Shown piece by piece: positions 1-8,557 of a stretch of 34,252 bases of DNA. The first letter of the stretch is position 1, and every line of letters starts with the position of its first letter. The DNA comes from Fidelibacterota bacterium (GTDB lineage Bacteria > Fidelibacterota > UBA2242 > JAFGTP01). A program made the translations under genes and the position numbers. The stretch is from positions 1-34,252 of the forward strand of contig JAFGTP010000022.1 of NCBI GenBank assembly GCA_016934035.1, read 5' to 3'. The notes beneath the pieces are model-generated. The model saw nothing but the letters and a program-made list of their open reading frames with translations. It had not been told where the DNA came from and ran no database searches.

Positions 1-553
1 AAGCCCTGGAAGTATCAGTCGGAACAGTGGAATTATTTTGAATTCTGACGGTTATTGCGGTGGTATCGGTGGTTGTGGGGGATTCTGGATCAAGGATGAT
101 GGCTGTGACCACCAGGTCCGAGTAAAGGGCTTCAAGAATGGTAAAAGAATAGTTATAGCTGTTGTTTTTTCTATTTTTTTCTTTTACTTCATTTTCTTCA
201 TCTATAATAAATTCGATGAAATATTCTTTGGGCTCAGAAAAAATTTTTGAAAATTCAATTTTGTGTGTGCTGTCAGGTTTGATTTTCGGTATTGTAAAAT
301 TTAAATCATTGTCTTCATTATTAAATTTTATAATGACAGTTGTCGGTTGGTTACCATTGTTTCCGTTATTTTTAATTGTTATTTCAAAATGGACTGATTC
401 ATTGGCACGCGGTTGTTCCGGTCTGTAATGAACCGATTCTATGGTTAAATCTGCAAGATCTTCATTGTCACTGGATAGAAAATTTTTACAATTCTGTACC
501 AGGATGAATAAAAAAATGATGGCTACCAAAATCATTGTTTTTTTATAGTACAT
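1..553 (-). CDS. CARDB-domain secreted protein, 3' end cut by window edge
   Basis: Reading the minus strand from the ATG at 553 gives 184 open codons that run off the window, so the C-terminus is missing. The N-terminus (MYYKKTMILVAIIFLFILVQNC) is a hydrophobic export signal; the Cys at residue 22 could be a lipoprotein cysteine, but the preceding V-Q-N is not a standard lipobox. Residues about 30-125 look like an Ig-like CARDB domain: DLTIESVHYRP, then ITIKNNGNNGN, then a Lys/Asp-rich strand region. A second copy begins near residue 145 (SDLVVTAIILDPESP, then TVRIQNNS). CARDB domains are extracellular adhesion or scaffold modules and are often repeated. A purine-rich RBS (AAAGGAA) precedes the ATG. 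The exact role is unknown. Confidence 0.75.
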   Translation of the reverse strand, partial: MYYKKTMILVAIIFLFILVQNCKNFLSSDNEDLADLTIESVHYRPEQPRANESVHFEITIKNNGNNGNQPTTVIIKFNNEDNDLNFTIPKIKPDSTHKIEFSKIFSEPKEYFIEFIIDEENEVKEKNRKNNSYNYSFTILEALYSDLVVTAIILDPESPTTTDTTAITVRIQNNSTVPTDTSRA

Positions 554-640
554 ACTATTCCTTTCATTGTGCAATTCATGATTGATTAAAACAATTAATT
601 TGAAAGGTATTATTTTGAATGGAATAAATCAAATATTCTG

Positions 641-673
641 ACAAAAAACCAGGTGCCAGATTGACACCTGGTT
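641..673 (-). terminator. Rho-independent terminator
   Basis: On the minus strand AACCAGGTG and CACCTGGTT form a perfect 9-bp stem around a 9-nt loop, followed at once by a T run (TTTTTTG). It lies 6 bases past the stop of the minus-strand membrane protein gene and upstream of the CARDB gene, so it should separate the two transcripts. Confidence 0.85.
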
Positions 674-678
674 AGTAT

Positions 679-1197
679 TTATCGGATGAAAAATGACAAG
701 GCAATGGAAAATAAAAATAAGAGAGTCAATACAATGATTGTGATTATAAAGATTTGATTGAATTTGTGTTTTTCCCAATTTACAATTAAAAATGAATAGG
801 ACAGCGTTTGCATGAGTAATTCCGGATAGCCTATCAAATGGTACCAAAGGGGTAATTTGGAGTAAATTACACCTTCGATGGATGCCGGGGCAGCTGCAGG
901 TGTGGAAATAATTCCCAACATTACAATCAAATTCCAGAGGACCAACCAGCCATATTTTTTTTCAAAAATAATACTTCTGATCGGCCAAATTGCAATGGCG
1001 AAAATCAGTCCCCGAAGAGGTTGAAAAAGGGGACCTAGGGTGATCAGGGGTGACTCATAGCCCCGCATAAAATCTTTGATGATATCCATCTGAAAAAGTT
1101 GATTGTAATGAAAGAGGCTGGATAGAACCAGGCCAAAGACAAAATAAGTAAAAGTGTGAGCCACTATGGATCTGAATACTAATAGGGTGAATTTCAT
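679..1197 (-). CDS. conserved hypothetical membrane protein
   Basis: 172 residues with about four to five hydrophobic helices (near residues 4-28, 55-75, 82-103, 118-138 and 147-170). A Pro/Ala-rich loop, STPAAAPASIEG, sits near residues 98-109. I do not recognise a named family. It lies 4 bp after the stop of the secreted OB-fold-like gene on the same strand, so the two are probably one transcript, closed by the hairpin terminator just downstream. The gene pair faces away from the membrane-bound LuxR regulator, which may control it (inference from position only). Confidence 0.6.
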   Translation of the reverse strand: MKFTLLVFRSIVAHTFTYFVFGLVLSSLFHYNQLFQMDIIKDFMRGYESPLITLGPLFQPLRGLIFAIAIWPIRSIIFEKKYGWLVLWNLIVMLGIISTPAAAPASIEGVIYSKLPLWYHLIGYPELLMQTLSYSFLIVNWEKHKFNQIFIITIIVLTLLFLFSIALSFFIR

Positions 1198-1201
1198 GGC
1201 A

Positions 1202-1573
1202 TCAATCCTCCACTTTGATCTGGTCAGGTCCGGCTACAATAATTTCCGGATGATCTTTGAAAATTTTGATTTTGCCGGTAACTGACACATTTTTTTTTAA
1301 ATAATATTCGACTGGTTCAATATTTTTCTTTTTGAAATTGTTCATGTGATAGGAAAAAATAACAATACTGAAAGCAGTGGTAAAATCATCACCAAAATTC
1401 AGATACCGGACTTTCTGATTCGCAGAAAAGGCCGTGTTCACAATTTCACCTTTGATTGTTACAACTCTACTTTTATTGTTAATAATTTCCTGAATATTCC
1501 AGGCTTCAATCACTGGGATTTCTGCCCATAAAAACTGCATCGCCAGCAGGCTTCCTAAAATGAATTTTTTCAT
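1202..1573 (-). CDS. small exported OB-fold-like protein
   Basis: 123 residues with a short signal peptide (MKKFILGSLLAMQFLWAE, cut probably near residue 17). The rest looks like a beta-rich OB-fold of the exported nucleic-acid-binding-like type: VVTIKGEIVNTAF, then YLNFGDDFTTAFSIVIF, then KNVSVTGKIKIFKDHPEIIV. The closing V-x-G-K-I-x-x-x-x-x-x-P-E-I pattern is common in secreted OB domains. It is the first gene of a two-gene unit with the downstream membrane protein. The binding partner is unknown; OB folds also bind oligosaccharides or proteins. A Shine-Dalgarno-like AAGGAG precedes the ATG. Confidence 0.6.
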   Translation of the reverse strand: MKKFILGSLLAMQFLWAEIPVIEAWNIQEIINNKSRVVTIKGEIVNTAFSANQKVRYLNFGDDFTTAFSIVIFSYHMNNFKKKNIEPVEYYLKKNVSVTGKIKIFKDHPEIIVAGPDQIKVED

Positions 1574-1633
1574 AATTAACTCCTTGTTTTGTTTATGACA
1601 TCAAAAAAATCTATTCTTTTAAATTTATATTTT

Positions 1634-1681
1634 GTATCCTACAAGGGTATGAAAATATACAACACGACATTTGCAGGATAC
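1634..1681. promoter_or_regulatory. spaced inverted repeat in divergent intergenic region
   Basis: GTATCCT (1634-1640) and AGGATAC (1675-1681) are exact reverse complements with centres 41 bp apart, close to four helical turns. They lie between the minus-strand OB-fold-like gene and the plus-strand LuxR gene, with the right half just before the latter's start codon. It could be an operator pair for the adjacent LuxR-type regulator, but a 7-bp repeat can arise by chance in AT-rich DNA. Confidence 0.25.
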
Positions 1682-1689
1682 GACGAGAG

Positions 1690-2610
1690 ATGATCTATTT
1701 ATCCTACAGCTTTCAGTTTTTATCGTTTGCATCAGGTATGGTGGCGCTTTTTATTGGTATTCAGTTGTATTATCAATACCGATTTGATTATCTTCGGTCC
1801 AATATTTTTCTCACTATCGGCTATCTGCTGATCATTTTGTTTAATTCCATTGCCAGTATAATAGAGATAAAATCAGGTGAAGATACAGAATTTCAGGGTC
1901 TTGGCCTGTTTGATTATCTCACTTTTCTGATTATTCCTCTTCTGATGCTTTTTGTTATTTGGAATTTTCAACGGGTGATGTTGGGTTTGGTTGACCAGAA
2001 AATATCGTCGAAATCAATGCCGTTTTTTTATGTTCTTTCAGGTATATTTGTCTTGGTTGAGTCCGGACTGATACTCTTTCATAATCAATTGCCGCTTTTG
2101 CTGCAGGTTTTGCCGATGTTGTCGGTCCAGATTTTCTTTTATGTGTTGATTTTCAAAACATTAATTTTTTTTAAAAGAAAATTGAATGTAAAACCACCCG
2201 AACCCGCTGATAATTGGCTCCAAAGCATTTTTTATTCCGAATTGTCCTATTTTCTGATAATTCTGACTGTCACCTTATTTAATCTCACTGCCGTTATAAA
2301 AATCAATCTATTCATGATGTTGACAAGTTTTGCAGCGATGATTATCAATCCATTACTGATGTTTTTGTTTGTTAAATATCACAATGAAAAATTCAATGAT
2401 GCTGTTAGCAGGTTCGAAAAATTATGTACCCAATTTGCCGTTACAGACCGGGAAAAAGAAATCCTTTCACTGGTATGTCAGGGTAAAACAAATAAAGAAA
2501 TCGGAGAAATACTTTTTTTGTCGCCTCTCACCGTCAGAGACCATCTTTCCAATATTTTTCGTAAAGTTGGTGTCAGCAACAGGACCAAACTGGCCACTTT
2601 GTTTCAATAA
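1690..2610 (+). CDS. seven-helix membrane regulator with C-terminal LuxR-type HTH
   Basis: 306 residues. Seven hydrophobic segments can be counted (about 5-30, 37-58, 73-95, 112-131, 135-157, 180-205, 208-230), followed by a cytoplasmic LuxR/GerE helix-turn-helix at residues 240-306. The HTH core is clear: TDREKEILSLVCQGKTNKEI, then a recognition helix SPLTVRDHLSNIFRKVGVSN. This is a one-component design in which a membrane sensor is fused directly to its DNA-binding domain, with no receiver domain. The signal is unknown. It is transcribed away from the OB-fold/membrane-protein pair, which are natural candidate targets. The ATG has only a weak RBS (GACGAGAG). Confidence 0.8.
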   Translation: MIYLSYSFQFLSFASGMVALFIGIQLYYQYRFDYLRSNIFLTIGYLLIILFNSIASIIEIKSGEDTEFQGLGLFDYLTFLIIPLLMLFVIWNFQRVMLGLVDQKISSKSMPFFYVLSGIFVLVESGLILFHNQLPLLLQVLPMLSVQIFFYVLIFKTLIFFKRKLNVKPPEPADNWLQSIFYSELSYFLIILTVTLFNLTAVIKINLFMMLTSFAAMIINPLLMFLFVKYHNEKFNDAVSRFEKLCTQFAVTDREKEILSLVCQGKTNKEIGEILFLSPLTVRDHLSNIFRKVGVSNRTKLATLFQ

Positions 2611-2727
2611 AGTTTGCCTCCCAAGACGATCTGCGTACACTGGCTTGCCTCAGGATAACCGGATGAAAGTCGGTAGCGGACCAAACCCATTTGGCCGGAT
2701 CTTCCGAATTCGTTCTCTATCCTTTTT

Positions 2728-3585
2728 TTATTGACCCAGTTGGATAGAACCGACCTTTTCAAAAGGAAAATTAAAGTTTTGTAGAATTTTTAATGAACTG
2801 CCAATATCAGCTGAACCGGATAATTGATAATTAAAATTCTGGTTGTTCTTAATCATGCTGAAAACCGATGCACCGACATCGAGATAGTTCAGGGAAAAGG
2901 GGATTTCAAGGATGGATTTTTCTTTTCCTTGGACACTGACCTTTTGGGAAAGGTCGCCGACAGCCCATTTTTTGCTGTTAACAATGAGATTGTAATTCAT
3001 TTTGTTCAGATTAAGGGCCCATTTATTCGGATTGTCAACTTCAATTTGGAGTATCATATCAGCTTTGGTCAGAGAAAGCTGATCCATGTTAATAGATTTT
3101 ACTTGGATACCGGGAATTTTTACGGTGGGTAGCTGGTCACTCTTTGATATCGGGATCCGTACATTTCCCAGGAAGGGTAATTCCATATTTAATCCCAGGT
3201 TCAGGGTATAAAGGATTTCGTCAGCCTCTTTCAGGCCTTGATAAGTATTGTAGAGGTTCTGGAAGTTAAGTGTCAGGGGAAAATTGACAAAGCCATCATC
3301 ACTGGCATTAATATCAATTTTGCTGCCGTTGTCGCCTTTTAAAAAAGAGTTTTCATTGAGGACAAGGTCATAGTCAAAACCTGCCAGGTGAATGGCCACA
3401 GGATTGGGATTGGAAATTTTGATATGGAACAACAAATCAGCTTTTTCCAGCGAAAGTTTTTCCAGCGAAATATTCTGGATTTCTGCGGTTGGTTTTTGGA
3501 TATTGACCTGTTTCAAAATTTGTGATAACTCTGAGCAATTGCTCATGATCAGAAATAATGTGAAAAGGGCTATCTGACGTTTCAT
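2728..3585 (-). CDS. lipoprotein with two tandem WHy/LEA14-like domains
   Basis: 285 residues. The N-terminus (MKRQIALFTLFLIMSNC) is a lipoprotein-type signal with Cys17 as the likely lipidated residue. Two similar halves follow. In each, a 'sLxKADlxxxIxIxNPNxxAixLxxxxYxLxxN' pattern is seen: LEKADLLFHIKISNPNPVA near residues 46-64, and LTKADMILQIEVDNPNKWA near 171-189. This is the signature of the LEA14/WHy beta-sandwich (LEA_2), linked in plants and bacteria to desiccation or stress tolerance. In Gram-negatives such lipoproteins are periplasmic. The gene starts 2 bp after the stop of the phospholipase-D-like gene, so they are co-transcribed. Confidence 0.8.
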   Translation of the reverse strand: MKRQIALFTLFLIMSNCSELSQILKQVNIQKPTAEIQNISLEKLSLEKADLLFHIKISNPNPVAIHLAGFDYDLVLNENSFLKGDNGSKIDINASDDGFVNFPLTLNFQNLYNTYQGLKEADEILYTLNLGLNMELPFLGNVRIPISKSDQLPTVKIPGIQVKSINMDQLSLTKADMILQIEVDNPNKWALNLNKMNYNLIVNSKKWAVGDLSQKVSVQGKEKSILEIPFSLNYLDVGASVFSMIKNNQNFNYQLSGSADIGSSLKILQNFNFPFEKVGSIQLGQ

Positions 3586-3587
3586 GT

Positions 3588-4790
3588 TTATTTTTCTCCG
3601 TATTGTTTTTGAGTATAATGCTTATTGATATCAATGGCATTTGCATATTCACTATGCCAACTTTTATCAAAAATTTCTGTGAGTTTCTGATTGACGGTAT
3701 TGCTTTTAACGATGAGTCCGAGATTTCTGGAATTGTAGAAATAGTTTTTCTTCCAGTTACTGGTACCGATCCAGGTAATATCTTCATCAATTAGCATCAT
3801 TTTACAGTGCTCTACCCGGGCAAAGGAAACATGACCCCCGGAATATTCCGGAATGGTAGACAGTCTGACTTCCACATTGGGTAAAACCTGAAGGCTTTTG
3901 AGATAGGGAATTTCCTTCTTTCCGGTACACCAATCTGAGAGTAAAATTTCGACCTGGACGTTTTTTAGGGCAGCCTGCCTGATGGCATTGTCGAGATTGC
4001 CGTAATAATCATCATAACCGGCAGGGGAATAGGAGAGAAGTTGAATTTTTATGGATTTTTGAGCATTATTCAGAGCCTCAAGGATGGCCTGCTCGTCTGC
4101 AAAAAAGTTTTTCGGCATATTTCCATAGGGGCTGGCAGTAGGGAAAAATTCAACACGCTCGTTTCCGATATTCACTGTATAGGTTCTTTTTTCTCCGGAC
4201 CTTTCGGTTTCTGTCAATTTTCCGGAAAGTGCCTGTTCCCAGTTCATTTCAAATATTTCGGTAATTGTTTTTGCAAATTCTGCGTGTCTGATGGCCAGGC
4301 CGATTTCGTGAATATGTTTCAAGGCCCGCCAGTCAAAATTTTGGCTGCCGACAAAAACCTGTTCGTTGTCTACAATAAAGTATTTGGAATGGTTAATGCC
4401 ATGTAATTTTTCAAAGGCAGATAAAATTCTGACTTCAATATTGCTGGTTTTTTTTAATCTTTGAAGAGTTTCGGGGTAGGTTTTTTCCATTTTATTTTCT
4501 GCGATAATGCGCACTCTGACTCCTCTTTTGGCCCGTTGTTCGATGGCTGAGATGATATCTTCGAGTGGTTCACCTTGTTCATTGGATATGTAGAACTGTT
4601 CAATATCCAGAGTTTTGTTTGCATTGCCGATCATTTCCAGCCATACTTTTTGAGTGTTTCTGATTTCCGGATTTTCCAGTATTGTTTCACATGGAATACT
4701 CTCAACGATTTCAAAAGATGATGATGGAAATTGACCCCAGAGGCTGTCCAGGAATATCAGGAAGGCCATCATCCAATAGATCTGTTTCAT
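3588..4790 (-). CDS. exported phospholipase D-fold protein, PLD3/PLD4-like
   Basis: 400 residues with a signal peptide (MKQIYWMMAFLIFLDSLWGQ). Two HKD motifs are intact: H134-x-K136-(x4)-D141 followed by GSQNFDWRAL, and H328-x-K330-(x4)-D335 followed by IGTSNWKKNYF. Two HKD halves form one active site with a phospho-histidine intermediate. The 'GSxNxDWRxL' block after motif 1 and 'ARVxHxK...GTSNWxxxYF' around motif 2 resemble the PLD3/PLD4/viral K4 branch, whose studied members include 5' exonucleases, more than cardiolipin synthases. The substrate (lipid or nucleic acid) cannot be decided from sequence. It acts outside the cytoplasm and is the first gene of a two-gene unit with the WHy lipoprotein. 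Confidence 0.85.
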   Translation of the reverse strand: MKQIYWMMAFLIFLDSLWGQFPSSSFEIVESIPCETILENPEIRNTQKVWLEMIGNANKTLDIEQFYISNEQGEPLEDIISAIEQRAKRGVRVRIIAENKMEKTYPETLQRLKKTSNIEVRILSAFEKLHGINHSKYFIVDNEQVFVGSQNFDWRALKHIHEIGLAIRHAEFAKTITEIFEMNWEQALSGKLTETERSGEKRTYTVNIGNERVEFFPTASPYGNMPKNFFADEQAILEALNNAQKSIKIQLLSYSPAGYDDYYGNLDNAIRQAALKNVQVEILLSDWCTGKKEIPYLKSLQVLPNVEVRLSTIPEYSGGHVSFARVEHCKMMLIDEDITWIGTSNWKKNYFYNSRNLGLIVKSNTVNQKLTEIFDKSWHSEYANAIDINKHYTQKQYGEK

Positions 4791-4828
4791 TTATTTCTCC
4801 TTAAGTTGTAAAGGCAACCGCCTGGCTT

Positions 4829-4845
4829 AAAGTAAAATTTACTTT
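4829..4845. promoter_or_regulatory. 17-bp palindrome between divergent genes
   Basis: AAAGTAAA and TTTACTTT are perfect reverse complements around a single central A. It lies about 40 bp upstream of the PLD-like gene (minus) and about 70 bp upstream of the hybrid kinase (plus), a place where an operator would affect both. The low GC content makes chance occurrence possible. Confidence 0.3.
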
Positions 4846-4914
4846 TAAAGTTATGAATTTTTCGATTATTATATCTATAATTAAAGAGAAAATTTAATTT
4901 TAGGAATATTATTT

Positions 4915-7272
4915 TTGATACTGAAAAGGATAAAAGAAGACATAAAATTATTAAAAAATCCAAGGACAGATATTTTTGAAATCAAAAATATTTTGTTAAA
5001 AGATTTGAATATTCTGATCGGGTTGCTGGCTATTCCGGCACTTTTTGTCGCCATGGTTGAGGCTGTCCATTTTAGTCACTTTTATACCGTAGGATTTTAT
5101 GCAGTAATTGCACTGGTTTATTTTGGAAATTTTATTTTTTACAAAATACTCTCTTATCGCCAAAAAACAATTCATATCCTGTTTGGTCTTTATCTGATTG
5201 CTACTCATAATTTTTTAATATGGGGAATCAGTGGCGCTGCCATACCCCTGCTGATTTTGTTTTGTATTCTGGCAACGTTACTCCTGGGATTTGAAAATGG
5301 CCTGCTGGCAATTTTCTTATCCGTTATTCCTTTGGTTGTGGCTGGTTTTTTCATGGTTCGGGGGACTATTGTCATCGCTATGGATGTTTTGACCATGTCC
5401 ACTTCTGTCATATCCTGGCTCACAGCTGCTTCCGTTCTGGTTGTCATTGCTTTGATTTGTGTTGTCAGCTTTGGGATGATTGAATATAATCTGATCAACG
5501 CCAATAATCACATTAAACATCAGGCAGAGGAACTGAACAAGATTAATCATAACCTCAATCAGGACATTGCAAAACGTAAAGTTGTTGAAGATAAACTTCG
5601 CAAACGGATTAATACCACGCTTTTTTTGACCAAGATATCCAATCGGTTTATCAACATAAAAAGCAAAGAGATCAAGAGTGAGATTGAACACTTTCTGAAA
5701 GAATATGCAATGGTTTCCGGTTTTAATAGTGTATTCATTGCTGTATTTTCTGAAACCCTGAATCGTTATGATGATTTTTTAATTTATTCACAAAATCCTT
5801 CGGGTTTGTTATTAAAAGAAATGGCAGCCATTCATCCGACTGCACTGATCTGGAACAAAAAAGACGGATTGAATATCGAAGGGTTTTACGTCAACAGCTT
5901 TTCAGAACTGACCACCGCTGAGACTAAAATCAGTGAATATTCAAATTACCTCGTGATTCCCATGACTTACCAGGAAAACAACATTGGATTTTTTGGTATC
6001 AAAAAGAATAAAGGCGAATTAATTGATCTGGATACTTACTCGGACCTGATGATCCTGAAAGACCTTTTCACCAATGTCATTATCCAGGAGAAATTCCAGG
6101 ATGAAAAAGCAAAAATGCATGAACAGCTGGTTCAGTCTCAGAAACTAGAATCAATTGGCAACCTGACGGCCGGAATTGCCCATGATTTTAACAATTTATT
6201 GACGGTTATTCTAGGGAATTCTGAAATATTGTATTATCGCAATGAGCCCAAAAATACAGACCATGAACTGCTGAAAGATATCATGGATGCTGCAATGAAG
6301 GCTGCGGAACTGACCAATAAGATGCTACTGTTCAGCCGCAAGCAAGTGCTTGATTTTAAGGCTGTTAATTTGACCGAAATGATCATGGACCTGGAGAAAA
6401 TATTACAACGGCTGATTGGCGAACAAATTCGAATAGCTACGGAACTGGATGAAAATCTTCCCAGGATTATGGCTGACAAGAGCAACCTGGAACAGGTCAT
6501 TTTGAATATTTGTGCCAACTGTCGTGATGCAATGCCCCTTGGAGGGGAATTAAAAATCCGGACCCGGGCTATTGATATCGTTGATGAGGATTTATTAACA
6601 ATTCCCAATGCCAAAAAAGGGCATTGGGTACTTTTGGAAATTGAAGACACCGGTACGGGTATAGAAGAATCCATCATCCCAAAAATATTCGATCCTTTTT
6701 TTACGACAAAAGAGGTAGGCAAAGGGACGGGTATGGGATTATCGGTGGTGTATGGTATTGTTAAAAAACACAAAGGATGGATTAATGTGAATTCTGAAAT
6801 TGGCAAAGGAAGCTGTTTTTCACTATACTTTCCCGTCACAAAAATAATTTTGACACAGGAAACAAAGCCTCAGAAATCAAATCCGGTTACCCGAAAACGG
6901 ACCGAAAGGATTTTGTTGATTGAAGACAACCCGGCAGTCCTGGAATTTACTAAAAAATTATTGGAATCTCATGGGTTTGCTGTAGATATCGCTATTAATG
7001 GCTCTCAAGCCGAGGAATATTGTATTGAAAAGAATTTTCGTTATGATATCATAATTTCAGATATTATCCTCCCGGATATCAATGGAATGGACCTGCTGAT
7101 GAAGTTTAAAGATCATTGCCAGGAGGTAAAAGTGCTGATGATGAGTGGCTATGTCAATGATTCTGCTCGTCAGAAAATTGTGGATAGCAACCATTTTCAT
7201 TTTATTAAAAAACCCTTCCAAAAAGATGATTTTATCGAAAAAATCGTCACAATACTGGATACCGTGTCTTAA
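4915..7272 (+). CDS. membrane hybrid sensor histidine kinase (TM-GAF-HisKA-HATPase-REC)
   Basis: 785 residues from a TTG start preceded by AGGAA about 8 bp upstream. Order: about six membrane helices (residues 31-190), a short coiled coil (200-235), a GAF-like region (235-395), HisKA with H423 in GIAHDFNNLL, and HATPase with an N-box around N531-N535, DTGTG at 578-582, and F/G2 boxes IFDPFF and GKGTGMGLS. A receiver domain at 664-785 follows, with acidic pair E670-D671, phospho-acceptor D716 in IISDIILPD, and K766. All catalytic residues are present. No phosphotransfer protein or DNA-binding response regulator lies next to it, so the output is unknown. Its stop codon abuts that of the convergent YibE/F gene. 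Confidence 0.9.
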   Translation: MILKRIKEDIKLLKNPRTDIFEIKNILLKDLNILIGLLAIPALFVAMVEAVHFSHFYTVGFYAVIALVYFGNFIFYKILSYRQKTIHILFGLYLIATHNFLIWGISGAAIPLLILFCILATLLLGFENGLLAIFLSVIPLVVAGFFMVRGTIVIAMDVLTMSTSVISWLTAASVLVVIALICVVSFGMIEYNLINANNHIKHQAEELNKINHNLNQDIAKRKVVEDKLRKRINTTLFLTKISNRFINIKSKEIKSEIEHFLKEYAMVSGFNSVFIAVFSETLNRYDDFLIYSQNPSGLLLKEMAAIHPTALIWNKKDGLNIEGFYVNSFSELTTAETKISEYSNYLVIPMTYQENNIGFFGIKKNKGELIDLDTYSDLMILKDLFTNVIIQEKFQDEKAKMHEQLVQSQKLESIGNLTAGIAHDFNNLLTVILGNSEILYYRNEPKNTDHELLKDIMDAAMKAAELTNKMLLFSRKQVLDFKAVNLTEMIMDLEKILQRLIGEQIRIATELDENLPRIMADKSNLEQVILNICANCRDAMPLGGELKIRTRAIDIVDEDLLTIPNAKKGHWVLLEIEDTGTGIEESIIPKIFDPFFTTKEVGKGTGMGLSVVYGIVKKHKGWINVNSEIGKGSCFSLYFPVTKIILTQETKPQKSNPVTRKRTERILLIEDNPAVLEFTKKLLESHGFAVDIAINGSQAEEYCIEKNFRYDIIISDIILPDINGMDLLMKFKDHCQEVKVLMMSGYVNDSARQKIVDSNHFHFIKKPFQKDDFIEKIVTILDTVS

Positions 7273-8397
7273 TTATTTTGCCGGAAATACAAAACCCCCG
7301 ATGATGGCTGTAGCCGGTGCCACCAGCACCAAGCCGAAACTGCCCACCAGGGTATGCAATATTTCCGCTGCGATAAAATTGATATTGAAAATATAATTTA
7401 CCGGTGTCCCTTTGGCCATGAATACCATAAAAATAAAAATAAAACTGCCGGAATAGGCAAAAAGCAAGGTGGTCGTCATTGTGCCGATAACCGGTGAAGC
7501 GATATTAAATCCCGATTTAATCAATTCAACTTTGGCAATATCCGGTTTTTTTATTACGATTTCATTTTGAGATGCGGCAATATCCATGGCAACATCCATC
7601 ACCGCGCCGGCAGCAGAAATAAAAATTCCAGCAATAAAAATATCCGATAAATTCAGATGTGCATAACCGGAATAAAGCAGCACTTCAGAAAATTCTCTGG
7701 CCGTTCCTGGAATGCGAAAATAAAATCCGAAAATAATGGCCAGCAAAGTGGTCAGAGCAACGCCGGCAATGGAACCGGTCAAAGCGACCAGTCCCTTTTT
7801 ATTAAAGCCACTGATCAATAAAATGATGACTGTCGTCAGAATGCATACAATCAAAAAGGAAATCATCAAGGGCTGAACACCATGTAAAAAGGATGGAATG
7901 AGGATTTTCCAGATGGCCAGAGCTGTGAAAATAAATGATATAAGCGCCTTGAATCCGGTCCACCGTGCAAAGAATATTAAGTAGGCGGCAAATAGAATGA
8001 AAAGTACTATTTCCGTATTCAATCGATAAATGTCGATCGCCCGCAGGGAGGTGATTTTCTGGTTCTTGCCCACATTGCCGACCGCCAGCACCCTGTCTCC
8101 GGTTAAATAGATTCTGTCATAAATTAACTGACCATTCAGCAAATTGTGGGACTCCACAATTTGTCCTTTGTACCGGCCTTTCAGAATTTGTAATTGCAGC
8201 ACCTGGGAACCAATCACCAGCATGCCCTGTTTTTGTAAGTCAGAATTATCTGTCCCCAGGACCACTGCTTTGGTTCGAAAGGCTCGCGAAGTATCCATGG
8301 TATTTTCAAACCCCGTTGGCAGGAAAAAAAGTACCAGGGAAAAGAAGGTGATCACTAAAGGAAACAGAATCTCTTCATAGTTTTGTTGGGTTTTCAT
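7273..8397 (-). CDS. YibE/F-family membrane protein
   Basis: 374 residues from the ATG at 8397, chosen because AAAGAG sits just upstream; an in-frame TTG at 8421 would add eight residues. There is one N-terminal helix (about 12-32), a roughly 90-residue beta-rich extracytoplasmic segment, then about seven helices. The block AAGAVMDVAMDIAAS near residue 270 is characteristic of YibE/F proteins, which are widespread in Firmicutes and some other phyla and of unknown or putative transport function. Gly- and small-residue-rich helices (IAGVALTTLLAIIFG) fit a channel or carrier. The gene lies between two hybrid kinases, tail-to-tail with the first and divergent from the second. Confidence 0.85.
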   Translation of the reverse strand: MKTQQNYEEILFPLVITFFSLVLFFLPTGFENTMDTSRAFRTKAVVLGTDNSDLQKQGMLVIGSQVLQLQILKGRYKGQIVESHNLLNGQLIYDRIYLTGDRVLAVGNVGKNQKITSLRAIDIYRLNTEIVLFILFAAYLIFFARWTGFKALISFIFTALAIWKILIPSFLHGVQPLMISFLIVCILTTVIILLISGFNKKGLVALTGSIAGVALTTLLAIIFGFYFRIPGTAREFSEVLLYSGYAHLNLSDIFIAGIFISAAGAVMDVAMDIAASQNEIVIKKPDIAKVELIKSGFNIASPVIGTMTTTLLFAYSGSFIFIFMVFMAKGTPVNYIFNINFIAAEILHTLVGSFGLVLVAPATAIIGGFVFPAK

Positions 8398-8513
8398 TGG
8401 GTTCTCTTTGTTTATTCCCAATCTTAAATTTTAATCATTAATAATACCAGAAAATTTTAAGACGCCGGTCTATTAATATTTTCCAGAACTTGAAAGGGAA
8501 GAAAAATTCATCG

Positions 8514-8550
8514 GTTAAAATTATATTTTTCTTGAAATTATAATTTTAAC
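8514..8550. promoter_or_regulatory. 12-bp perfect inverted repeat upstream of kinase promoter
   Basis: GTTAAAATTATA (8514-8525) and TATAATTTTAAC (8539-8550) are exact reverse complements with a 13-bp spacer. The right arm ends 8 bp before a TTGACA -35 box. The placement fits an operator or activator site. It also lies about 120 bp upstream of the divergent YibE/F start. It is AT-rich, so chance cannot be excluded, but a 12-of-12 match is long. Confidence 0.45.
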
Positions 8551-8557
8551 TTTAATG

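Noticed and set aside
38..428. Two overlapping plus-strand open frames at the left edge
   Set aside because: They have low-complexity Phe/Gly-rich sequence and lie opposite the minus-strand CARDB gene, which has an RBS, export signal and domain pattern.
2611..2727. Slightly GC-richer spacer after the LuxR gene as a possible structured RNA
   Set aside because: Only short stems (such as CCAAA with TTTGG) could be drawn and no known RNA family was recognised.
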